5,496 nt of DNA, taken from positions 1 to 5,496 of the forward strand of contig JAFDCA010000673.1 in NCBI GenBank assembly GCA_019313025.1. Direction: 5' to 3'. The notes beneath the pieces are model-generated. The model saw only the letters and a list, made by a program, of their open reading frames with translations. It had not been told where the DNA came from and searched no databases. Positions 1 through 5,176 of the stretch are shown here, piece by piece (the stretch's first letter is position 1; each line of letters opens with the position of its first letter). Source of the DNA: Deltaproteobacteria bacterium (lineage in GTDB: Bacteria; Desulfobacterota; Desulfobacteria; Desulfobacterales; UBA11574). A program made the translations under genes and the position numbers.

Positions 1-312
1 GGTTTTGATTCTGTCCGGATGATATACTCTTTGTAGGGCAGATTGACCCCGCATGCAAAGTTTGCTGTCGTTGATGGGATGAAGCGGGTTCCCTTCGATT
101 TTGATGATCCGCCCTTCCCTGTTTTTGGCGATAATTCCGCAGCCGGCCGGGCATTCCCTGCAAGTGGTTGCATAGCAGGCAGCTTTCCCGGTGACCATAT
201 CGTCCGGCGCATGAACCAGAGAGAAAAGAGTTTTATCTGCTTCGGAGGTACAACCTGCAGTAATGGCGACACTCCCTATCCCGGCAATTTTAAGAAATGT
301 CCGCCGATCCAT
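1..312 (-). CDS. Tat-exported molybdopterin oxidoreductase, N-terminal part (runs off the left edge)
   Basis: Only the first 104 codons are in the window. The protein opens with a twin-arginine signal (MDRRTFLKIAG) followed by a small-residue stretch and a lipobox-like TAGC ending at Cys21, so it is probably exported folded by Tat and may be lipid-anchored outside the membrane. Next comes the [4Fe-4S] signature of the DMSO-reductase superfamily, Cys51-x2-Cys54-x3-Cys58-x27-Cys86, with the family-typical phrases CPAGCG, EGNPLHP and LCMRGQ. Such proteins are catalytic or catalytic-like large subunits that pass electrons between an external substrate or cytochrome and a quinone module (PsrA, QrcB and ActB types). 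The molybdenum-ligand region is outside the window, so a Mo-free QrcB/ActB-like role cannot be excluded. Met1 is chosen because the Tat motif follows at once, although the frame stays open upstream. AAGGAG lies 12 bases before it, which is a long spacing. A strong promoter lies at 432-461. Confidence 0.88.
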   Translation of the reverse strand, partial: MDRRTFLKIAGIGSVAITAGCTSEADKTLFSLVHAPDDMVTGKAACYATTCRECPAGCGIIAKNREGRIIKIEGNPLHPINDSKLCMRGQSALQRVYHPDRIKT

Positions 313-383
313 TTCCAGCAGCTTCTCCTTGAAAATCCCTATACAAAAATAACACAGGTGAAAGGCAAAAAAGATTGGGTCAC

Positions 384-413
384 AAAAAAAACACCGCCTA
401 AGAACAGAGGATG
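384..413 (-). terminator. Possible leader attenuator or weak terminator-like hairpin
   Basis: In the leader of the oxidoreductase transcript, CATCC (409-413) can pair imperfectly with GGCGGTG (392-398), with a bulge and G-T pairs. An uninterrupted run of eight T on the minus strand (384-391) follows directly. This is the layout of an intrinsic terminator inside a 5' leader, but the stem is weak, so it may simply be an A/T run. No riboswitch fold was recognised. Confidence 0.2.
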
Positions 414-431
414 CTTTTTGAAGTATCCTGC

Positions 432-461
432 ATTATATCGGTATGAAATAATTTTTGTCAA
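432..461 (-). promoter_or_regulatory. Sigma70-like promoter for the molybdopterin oxidoreductase gene
   Basis: Read on the minus strand, a perfect -35 TTGACA (456-461) is separated by 18 bases from a perfect -10 TATAAT (432-437). The start of transcription would fall near 425, giving a leader of about 113 bases before the ATG at 312. The location upstream of the Tat-signal oxidoreductase, in the same direction and in a spacer without genes, supports a real promoter. The promoter sits well downstream of the methyltransferase end at 670, so the oxidoreductase probably starts a separate transcript. Confidence 0.8.
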
Positions 462-542
462 GCAGTGAAACCAGATCATTAAGATATGTTTATTGATTTG
501 TCAGGTCGGATAATTTTTTTAAATGAAACGATTGGAAATCGT

Positions 543-566
543 AAAAAACCGGTCGCACTAGCGGTT
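543..566 (-). terminator. Weak intrinsic terminator candidate downstream of the methyltransferase gene
   Basis: Minus-strand AACCG (562-566) can pair with CGGTT (547-551) around a 10-base loop. A run of six T ends at 543, two of them part of the stem. The stem is only five pairs and lies about 100 bases beyond the stop codon of the methyltransferase gene, so this is a tentative call. It would insulate that gene from the oxidoreductase promoter at 432-461. Confidence 0.3.
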
Positions 567-669
567 CGCATCTGCAGTGGGGGCGAGTGTCGGGATCATG
601 CCGGTGGTTCCTGTTCGGCTTTTGAATAAAACCATTGGGTTTCCCTGACGACAAATATCATGGTCTGTT

Positions 670-1284
670 TCAGACTCTCCTCAGCCCAAATCCCACCCAG
701 GTATCCGAACATACTTCTGTCAGGGCCGCGGCCGATTGATGCACTTTTACTTGCTCCATCACGACAAAGCCCCTTTGAACAAGCTCCTTTTCCATATGCG
801 GCGCATGAACATCATAGAATCCGGAAACCACCAGCAAATCTTCCTTTTGCGGCAAGAGACGACGGTAATGATCGAACATTTGCGAATGGGTAGCGGCCTG
901 GAGGTTGGCAAGAACCAGGTTGAATGTTCCTGAAACTGCATCCACCGATCCGCAAAAGCAGTGGAACCGGTCTTGCATCCGGTTTAATGCCGTATTTTTT
1001 ACAGATGCCCGTATGGATCCCATCCAAATGTCGCATCCCACCGCCGTTCCGCCGTTTCTCAAGGCTGCCGCAAGCCCCAAAATTCCTGATCCGCATCCGA
1101 TGTCCAAAATTCGAGCACCTTTTTTTATTTCCAATCGATAAAGGATGGTCAACGCTGCTTTTGTGGATGGGTGAGCAGGAGGAAAGGAACGGGAGGTTTT
1201 CAGAACCAGACAGTCCTCCCCGGCGTTGGGCCTTCTAACACTATAAGGAGAGCGAATGACTATATCTTCAATACGATAAAACAT
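670..1284 (-). CDS. PrmA-like SAM-dependent methyltransferase lacking the N-terminal substrate domain
   Basis: This 204-residue protein has a class I Rossmann methyltransferase fold. FPPAHPSTKAAL (34-45) matches the G-T-H-P-T-T segment that precedes motif I in ribosomal protein L11 methyltransferases. ILDIGCGSGILGLAAA (59-74) is motif I, which binds S-adenosylmethionine. GCDI (83-86) ends with the acidic ribose-binding residue, and LVLANLQA (123-130) corresponds to the N-[IL]-x-A motif IV of PrmA. PrmA is usually about 290-300 residues and uses an N-terminal domain to hold protein L11; here only about 30 residues precede the catalytic core. The substrate is therefore uncertain: L11, another protein or a small molecule. 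The start is the first possible one, because a stop codon sits immediately upstream in frame. It has no clear Shine-Dalgarno, so expression may depend on the small gene upstream, 58 bases away on the same strand. Confidence 0.82.
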   Translation of the reverse strand: MFYRIEDIVIRSPYSVRRPNAGEDCLVLKTSRSFPPAHPSTKAALTILYRLEIKKGARILDIGCGSGILGLAAALRNGGTAVGCDIWMGSIRASVKNTALNRMQDRFHCFCGSVDAVSGTFNLVLANLQAATHSQMFDHYRRLLPQKEDLLVVSGFYDVHAPHMEKELVQRGFVVMEQVKVHQSAAALTEVCSDTWVGFGLRRV

Positions 1285-1342
1285 TCATGATTACCGACTC
1301 ATTTACTGAACCATTTAATGAGCGCTTAAAGAGTCATTACAC

Positions 1343-1558
1343 CTATTCTTCCATTTCGGACAGGCAGTCCATAAAGTCATCAGCAAACTTGGACTGAATT
1401 CTCTCTTCCTGTCCAAATTCTGAGACGTCTGTGGCCACATTTCGTTTAATGCCGTATTCAACATCCCAGCCTCTGGCTTTGAGCATCTCGATCAATTTTT
1501 CGGCCTGTTCTTTCGTGGCATCGTCTCCAATGTTTTGTTCCGCAATAAAAAATTTCAT
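1343..1558 (-). CDS. Small acidic protein of unknown function
   Basis: I do not recognise this family. The 71-residue protein begins MKFFIAEQNIGDDA and reads as a likely strand-helix-strand at the N-terminus (KFFIAEQ, then a helix around KEQAEKLIEMLKARG, then WDVEYG), with an acidic helical tail ending LSEMEE. It has no membrane segment or signal peptide and one cysteine near the C-terminus. The start at 1558 is preferred over the in-frame ATG at 1576, because AAGGA sits seven bases before it while the earlier ATG has no ribosome binding site. A sigma70-like promoter at 1658-1686 points at it. It is the first gene of a same-strand run with the PrmA-like methyltransferase, with 58 bases between them, which suggests but does not prove shared transcription. 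The coding call rests on the start signals, promoter and plausible protein composition. Confidence 0.7.
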   Translation of the reverse strand: MKFFIAEQNIGDDATKEQAEKLIEMLKARGWDVEYGIKRNVATDVSEFGQEERIQSKFADDFMDCLSEMEE

Positions 1559-1614
1559 TGAATAGTCCTTTTCCATGGCTTCGCTAAAGAGGTTTACAGG
1601 TTGTTGGTTTCTTT

Positions 1615-1654
1615 TTGATCAATTATGAATAATTGTTTAAACTATATGTTAAAC
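1615..1654 (-). promoter_or_regulatory. Cluster of AT-rich palindromes in the leader of the small gene (operator candidate)
   Basis: Three overlapping symmetrical sequences lie just downstream of the -10 box at 1658-1663: TTGATCAA (1615-1622), CAATTAT-GA-ATAATTG (1620-1635, seven-base perfect arms) and GTTTAA...TTAAAC (1635-1640 with 1649-1654). They cover the expected transcription start and early leader, where a dimeric repressor could block transcription. In AT-rich DNA short palindromes also arise by chance, and I cannot match them to a named regulator's site. Confidence 0.3.
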
Positions 1655-1657
1655 CAA

Positions 1658-1686
1658 ATTATAAGATCAATCACCAATATTTGCAA
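1658..1686 (-). promoter_or_regulatory. Sigma70-like promoter for the small gene at 1343-1558
   Basis: On the minus strand, TTGCAA (1681-1686, four of six matches to the -35 consensus) is followed after 17 bases by a perfect TATAAT (1658-1663). Transcription would start near 1651, giving a leader of about 92 bases. A second TTGCAA lies at 1697-1702, one and a half helical turns upstream. The two identical symmetrical hexamers could be a paired regulator site overlapping the -35 box. Confidence 0.6.
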
Positions 1687-1787
1687 CCCACATTGATTGC
1701 AAAAATAATTGGAAAATATCTAAGGAATCGGAGTTTTGTTGTAAATAAAAATGTGTGTGTGCGAAATGGATCATCTTATTTGAAAAG

Positions 1788-1940
1788 CGTGTACTGTTTG
1801 AGGGGTTTAGGGATCGTTAGAAAGAACAGACGCAAATCAAAACATTTCAACATCACGAAAGCATCTGTTCTAATTCGAACCCATTGTTTTATATTGAACT
1901 CTGTTCTTTCTTTACGATCCTTTAACCACGAGTTTACACG
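1788..1940. repeat. Long imperfect inverted repeat (about 153 bases)
   Basis: The core arms are 1811-1830 and 1900-1920: GGATCGT and AGAAAGAACAGA on the left both find perfect complements on the right, giving 19 pairs interrupted by one small internal loop. Partial pairing continues inwards (1833-1844 with 1885-1896, 9 of 12) and outwards (GGTTTAG against the complement of TTTAACC; CGTGTA 1788-1793 with TACACG 1935-1940). A second TCTGTTCT at 1864-1871 could replace the right arm, so two alternative folds exist. There is no U-run directly after either arm, so it is not a standard terminator. It could be a miniature inverted-repeat element, a remnant of one, or a structured RNA. Confidence 0.65.
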
Positions 1941-1953
1941 GTTTGACCGGCAT

Positions 1954-1996
1954 GCTCCCCGTAAGCCCTGTCCTTAAGGACGGGGTCAAGGGGAGC
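1954..1996. repeat. GC-rich double hairpin, IS200/IS605-end-like
   Basis: GCTCCCC (1954-1960) pairs perfectly with GGGGAGC (1990-1996). Inside it, CCCTGTCCTT (1966-1975) pairs with AAGGACGGGG (1976-1985) along ten positions with one G-T pair. The inner motif, AAG-pyrimidine-rich stem, CTTaAGG tip and CGGGG, recurs in the hairpin at 2026-2056. Hairpins of this style mark the ends of IS200/IS605 elements and the 3' part of TnpB guide RNAs. That identity is inferred from appearance only, because no tnpA or tnpB is nearby. Confidence 0.6.
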
Positions 1997-2025
1997 TATA
2001 TTAAATAAATTGAAATCCTTACCGG

Positions 2026-2056
2026 GAAGTCCCACCTTTTAGGGCGGGGAGGCTTC
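2026..2056. repeat. Second GC-rich hairpin related to the one at 1954-1996
   Basis: GAAG (2026-2029) pairs with CTTC (2053-2056), and CCCACC (2031-2036) pairs with a GGCGGG string (2043-2048) with one mismatch, leaving a T/A-rich tip. Aligned with 1963-1985, it shares AAG, CC, CCTT, AGG and CGGGG at matching positions, so the two look like diverged copies in direct orientation about 65 bases apart. A seven-A run follows (2057-2063). The pair may be the left and right ends of a very small non-autonomous element, or stacked ends left by two events. Confidence 0.5.
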
Positions 2057-2219
2057 AAAAAAAGCATGATCCATGGAGCAATTGACCAAATGAAAACTCC
2101 CGACCCTCAAATATTGATGGTTGATACGTTTCTTTTCGTTTTTTTCTGATTATACAGGTGATATATCTTGAAAACTCTCTTACAAACTGATTGTATTGAT
2201 TGTAAAAAGGACAATAAAA

Positions 2220-2630
2220 GTGAAAGACCGATATGATATTTTTCCGGTGGGCGTTATCAAAAAAGACAGTGAAACTGTTCGCATTGAAATCTTTAAAGAA
2301 TACCGTGATGCGCTTTTGAGACTGGATGATTTCTCACATATTACCGTCTGCTACTGGTTTCATGAAAATGATACCCTTAAGAAAAGAAAAACACTGCAGG
2401 TGCATCCCCGAAAAAACAAAAAAAACCCGTTAAGTGGCGTATTTGCTACCCATTCACCTTTAAGACCCAATCTGATTGCAATCTCCATTTGTAAAATACT
2501 GTCCATAAAGGACACCACTATTTTTATCGAAAAGATCGATGCCTTCGACGGCTCTCCGGTCATCGACATCAAATGTTTTATCCCCAGCCGTACTTTGACA
2601 TCCGATATAAAATTGCCGGACTGGGTGTAA
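2220..2630 (+). CDS. trmO: TrmO/TsaA-family tRNA methyltransferase (short form)
   Basis: This 136-residue protein belongs to the UPF0066/TsaA family, whose characterised member TrmO N6-methylates threonylcarbamoyladenosine 37 in ANN-decoding tRNAs using S-adenosylmethionine. Family landmarks appear in order: PVGVI (9-13), DDFSHI (36-41) followed by WFHE (46-49), the signature GVFATHSPLRPN (73-84) and DAFDGSPVIDIKCFIP (107-122). The length fits the short archaeal/clostridial-type proteins rather than the 235-residue E. coli enzyme with its C-terminal extension. Three positions differ from the usual ATRSPxRPNPIG pattern: His78 for Arg, Leu85 for Pro and Ala87 for Gly, so activity on the usual tRNA is less certain. 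The GTG start at 2220 is chosen because AAGGA (2207-2211) lies eight bases before it; an upstream in-frame TTG at 2196 has no such signal. It ends 12 bases before recD2, with the same AAAAGGAC type of ribosome binding site, so the two form an operon. Confidence 0.85.
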   Translation: MKDRYDIFPVGVIKKDSETVRIEIFKEYRDALLRLDDFSHITVCYWFHENDTLKKRKTLQVHPRKNKKNPLSGVFATHSPLRPNLIAISICKILSIKDTTIFIEKIDAFDGSPVIDIKCFIPSRTLTSDIKLPDWV

Positions 2631-2642
2631 AAAAGGACGATA

Positions 2643-4814
2643 ATGTTAACAGAGCTTTCAGGACAAATTGAGCGAATTACTTACACCAATGAAGAAAACG
2701 GTTATACCATCGCCAGGGTTAAGGTTTACGGCCAGCGGGATCTAATAACCGTTGTGGGTTATTTTATGTCACCCTCTCCCGGAGAAATTCTGAACTTGAA
2801 AGGCGAATGGGTCAATCATCCCAAGTTCGGTGAACAGTTTAAGGTAGTGGAGTACAAAACAACGGTTCCTGCAACGGTTTTTGGAATTAAAAAATATTTG
2901 GGTTCCGGGCTCATCAAGGGGCTGGGACCGGTCATCGCCGGCCGAATCGTCAAAAAATTCGGGGAAAAAACACTCGATATTATTGAAAATGACATCCAAA
3001 AACTGGCCATGGTGGAAGGTATAGGCAAGAAACGCATTGCCATGATCCAAGATGCATGGCACGAACAAAAAGAGATCCGTGATGTCATGATGTTTCTCCA
3101 ATCCCACGGAGTCAGTTCCGGATATGCAACAAAAATATTCAAACAATACGGGAATCGATCCATCGCCGTCGTCACCGAAAACCCCTATCGCCTGGCAATG
3201 GATATTTTCGGTATCGGGTTTGTGATTGCCGACAGCATTGCCGAAAAACTCGGGTTTCCAAAAGACTCGCCGCTGAGGGTTGAAGCCGGCATTCTCTATG
3301 TCCTCCACCAGCTTTCAGATGAGGGCCATGTTTTTTTCCCGTATGAATCTCTTTTGAAGAAGAGCCGTGAGACACTGATGGTTGAAAGAGATATCGTGAC
3401 GGAAGCCATCGGCAATCTTGCAATTGATAAAAAGATCATTCTTGAAGATTTAAATGAAAGCATCGAAGAATTTAAAGAAAACAACAAAAGTGTCTATCTG
3501 GCGAAGTTTCATCTCTGTGAGACCAGCATCGCTACACGACTGAAGGTATTGTCTAACACACCCAAATCCATTCGCAGTGTCAATGTTGAAAACGCCCTTG
3601 AATGGGTTCAGGGACAACTGGATATTCGCCTGGCGAAAAATCAGGCCGACGCCATACGATGTGCCCTTGAAAATAAGATTATGGTCATTACCGGTGGACC
3701 GGGCACCGGTAAAACCACCATCATCAATGCGATTTTAAAAATCTTTTCCACGCTCAAGGTGAAAACATTTCTGGCTGCACCAACAGGAAGAGCGGCAAAA
3801 CGAATGAGTGAGACCACGGGTCATGAGGCAAAAACCATTCATCGCCTTTTGGAGTATAGTTTGACCAAAGGCGGGTTTCAAAAAAATGAGAAAAAGCCGC
3901 TCAACTGCGACTTGCTCATCCTGGATGAAGCGTCTATGATCGACACCATACTGATGCACCATTTAATAAAGGCTGTCCCGGTCTTTGCAACCGTCATCCT
4001 TGTGGGTGATGTCAACCAATTGCCGTCTGTCGGGGCAGGTAACGTTCTCAATGATATTATTGCATCCGGGGCCATCCCAGTAGTGGAACTGAACGAAATC
4101 TTTCGTCAGGCCAGAGAAAGCCGGATTATTGTCCATGCACATAACATCAATAACGGAATTCTGCCAACCTTTGAAGACGATGTGCCGGGTAACGATTTTT
4201 ATTTCATCCACCAAGAAGACCCTGAAAAAGTCTTGGAAATCATTCTGGAACTGACAAAAGAACGGATCCCAAACCGTTTCGGTTTTGATCCGGTGAACGA
4301 CATCCAGGTGTTAACACCCATGCACAAAGGCATTGTCGGAGCTGGAAATCTCAACACGGAACTTCAAAAATGCCTTAATCCTTTTCAGCAGGAAATCACT
4401 CGGGGAAACCGAAACTTCAGGGTAAGCGATAAAGTCATGCAAATTCGAAACAATTATGACAAGGAAGTGTTCAACGGTGATATTGGCAGGATTACCCGTA
4501 TACAAGAGGAGGCGGATGAAATTACCATCGTGTTTGACGGCCGGGAGGTCCCTTATGCGTTTTACGAACTGGATGAATTGATACTGGCATATGCTGTTTC
4601 CATACACAAATCGCAGGGTTCGGAATATCCGGCTGTGGTGGTTCCTGTGCTCACCCAGCATTATATTCTTCTCCAGCGAAACCTGATCTATACCGCCGTT
4701 ACCAGAGGTCGTGATTTGGTGGTTATGATCGGCACACGAAAAGCACTTGCCATGGGTGTACACAACGATAAGACACAAAAACGGTTTACAAATCTGCGAT
4801 ACAGGATAACCTGA
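2643..4814 (+). CDS. recD2: RecD2-type superfamily 1B DNA helicase (ATP-dependent)
   Basis: At 723 residues this is a full-length RecD2, the 5'-to-3' helicase found in bacteria with or without RecBCD and tied to DNA damage tolerance and fork processing in characterised species. An OB-like N-terminal region (about 3-72) is followed by tandem helix-hairpin-helix elements (GLIKGLGPVIAGR about 89-101, and VEGIGKKR about 127-134). Motor motifs follow in order: Walker A GGPGTGKTT (351-359, Lys357), APTGRAAKR (motif Ia), Walker B LDEAS (427-431), GDVNQLPSVG (motif III, from 455), LNEIFRQ (483-489), SIHKSQGSEY (653-662) and TAVTRGRD (684-691, with the arginine motif VI). All catalytic residues look intact. 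The ATG has AAGGA (2633-2637) five bases before it and follows trmO by 12 bases. It converges with the fmdB-like gene, whose stop is 17 bases away, with no obvious shared terminator. Confidence 0.96.
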   Translation: MLTELSGQIERITYTNEENGYTIARVKVYGQRDLITVVGYFMSPSPGEILNLKGEWVNHPKFGEQFKVVEYKTTVPATVFGIKKYLGSGLIKGLGPVIAGRIVKKFGEKTLDIIENDIQKLAMVEGIGKKRIAMIQDAWHEQKEIRDVMMFLQSHGVSSGYATKIFKQYGNRSIAVVTENPYRLAMDIFGIGFVIADSIAEKLGFPKDSPLRVEAGILYVLHQLSDEGHVFFPYESLLKKSRETLMVERDIVTEAIGNLAIDKKIILEDLNESIEEFKENNKSVYLAKFHLCETSIATRLKVLSNTPKSIRSVNVENALEWVQGQLDIRLAKNQADAIRCALENKIMVITGGPGTGKTTIINAILKIFSTLKVKTFLAAPTGRAAKRMSETTGHEAKTIHRLLEYSLTKGGFQKNEKKPLNCDLLILDEASMIDTILMHHLIKAVPVFATVILVGDVNQLPSVGAGNVLNDIIASGAIPVVELNEIFRQARESRIIVHAHNINNGILPTFEDDVPGNDFYFIHQEDPEKVLEIILELTKERIPNRFGFDPVNDIQVLTPMHKGIVGAGNLNTELQKCLNPFQQEITRGNRNFRVSDKVMQIRNNYDKEVFNGDIGRITRIQEEADEITIVFDGREVPYAFYELDELILAYAVSIHKSQGSEYPAVVVPVLTQHYILLQRNLIYTAVTRGRDLVVMIGTRKALAMGVHNDKTQKRFTNLRYRIT

Positions 4815-4831
4815 AACGCCGAATTCCTTTA

Positions 4832-4996
4832 TTAACTTTTACTGGATGTGATCGTTTGAAAAGAAGTAATCTGCTGTTTCACCTTACGGCTTTTGCATTT
4901 CGGGCACTGAAACTTTTTCTTTTCATACTCTGAAATTTTCATAATCAGGGTAAAGGGCTTTTTACATTTTTCACAAATGAATTCATATGTCGGCAT
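4832..4996 (-). CDS. FmdB-family small zinc-ribbon protein
   Basis: This 54-residue protein begins MPTYEFICEKC, the hallmark opening of the FmdB/CxxC_CxxC_SSSS family. Two CxxC pairs, Cys8-Cys11 and Cys31-Cys34, form a rubredoxin-like zinc ribbon; between them LIMKISEYEK fits the family's conserved linker, and a Ser/Thr/Lys-rich tail follows. Members are usually annotated as putative regulatory proteins after FmdB of the methanol/formamide system of Methylophilus, but no molecular function is firmly established for most of them. The start is secured by a perfect AAGGAGGT (5001-5008) four bases upstream and a promoter at 5037-5065. It stands alone, convergent with recD2. Confidence 0.9.
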   Translation of the reverse strand: MPTYEFICEKCKKPFTLIMKISEYEKKKFQCPKCKSRKVKQQITSFQTITSSKS

Positions 4997-5036
4997 AACG
5001 ACCTCCTTTTGTACATAAAGTCCTTTAACGCTGAAG

Positions 5037-5065
5037 ATTATAAATGTTTCTTGTTTCTATGGCAG
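5037..5065 (-). promoter_or_regulatory. Sigma70-like promoter for the FmdB-family gene
   Basis: On the minus strand CTGCCA (5060-5065, four of six matches to the -35 consensus) is followed after 17 bases by a perfect TATAAT (5037-5042). Transcription would start near 5030, about 34 bases before the ATG, leaving just room for the perfect Shine-Dalgarno. The gene therefore appears to be transcribed independently of the alkD-like remnant upstream. Confidence 0.65.
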
Positions 5066-5176
5066 GGGAAAACCGTTTACTTTTCTCTTTTTTTATAACG
5101 ATTAAGTAACATAGTATCAACCATTTTTCTTGATCTTTTAAAAAAAAATCTCCAACACGACCTTTTTAAACACTTA

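Larger units (their letters stand above)
313..669. other. Gene-free spacer between the oxidoreductase and methyltransferase genes
   Basis: This 357-base stretch holds the oxidoreductase promoter and leader (about 313-461), a weak terminator candidate (543-566) and a GC-richer block at 560-620. The open frames through it lack start sites, family motifs or continuity with neighbours. The block at 560-620 has more GC than the flanking A/T-rich DNA, but I recognise no RNA fold or coding remnant in it. Confidence 0.6.
1559..2219. other. Gene-free region of about 660 bases with promoter, long inverted repeat and paired hairpins
   Basis: No convincing gene is present. An open frame on the plus strand spans 1633-1977, but it starts with TTG, has no ribosome binding site, runs through the minus-strand promoter and both arms of the inverted repeat, and shows no family motif. 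The region holds, left to right, the leader and promoter of the small gene, A/T-rich DNA, the 153-base inverted repeat (1788-1940), two GC-rich hairpins (1954-1996 and 2026-2056) and a T-rich stretch before trmO. I found no clear promoter for trmO-recD2 in 2060-2200. Confidence 0.6.

Noticed and set aside
43..468. Plus-strand open frame of 141 codons
   Set aside because: It lies opposite the oxidoreductase N-terminus, whose Tat signal and [4Fe-4S] cysteines are unambiguous, and then runs through its promoter.
1298..1335. Small inverted repeats between the small gene and the methyltransferase gene (CTCATT/AATGAG and GACTC/GAGTC)
   Set aside because: The stems are five to six pairs with long loops and no U-run, so they are too weak to call a terminator or processing site.
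1633..1977. Plus-strand open frame of 114 codons
   Set aside because: It starts with TTG without a ribosome binding site, crosses a minus-strand promoter, both arms of the inverted repeat and part of a GC hairpin, and its composition looks like translated non-coding A/T-rich DNA.
2067..2150. Short plus-strand frame (27 codons) starting MIHGAIDQMK
   Set aside because: No ribosome binding site, a Phe-rich tail translated from a T-run, and no family similarity; most likely chance.
2169..2200. TTGAAA and TGTATT spaced by 18 bases before trmO
   Set aside because: Transcription would begin inside the ribosome binding site of trmO, and the -10 match is poor.
2769..3308. Minus-strand open frame of 179 codons inside recD2
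   Set aside because: It is a shadow of the recD2 frame, without a start signal or motifs; the plus-strand helicase is continuous and complete.
5096..5174. A/T-rich stretch with a T-run downstream of the alkD-like remnant
   Set aside because: The only pairing is A-run with T-run, with no GC stem, so a terminator is not supported.
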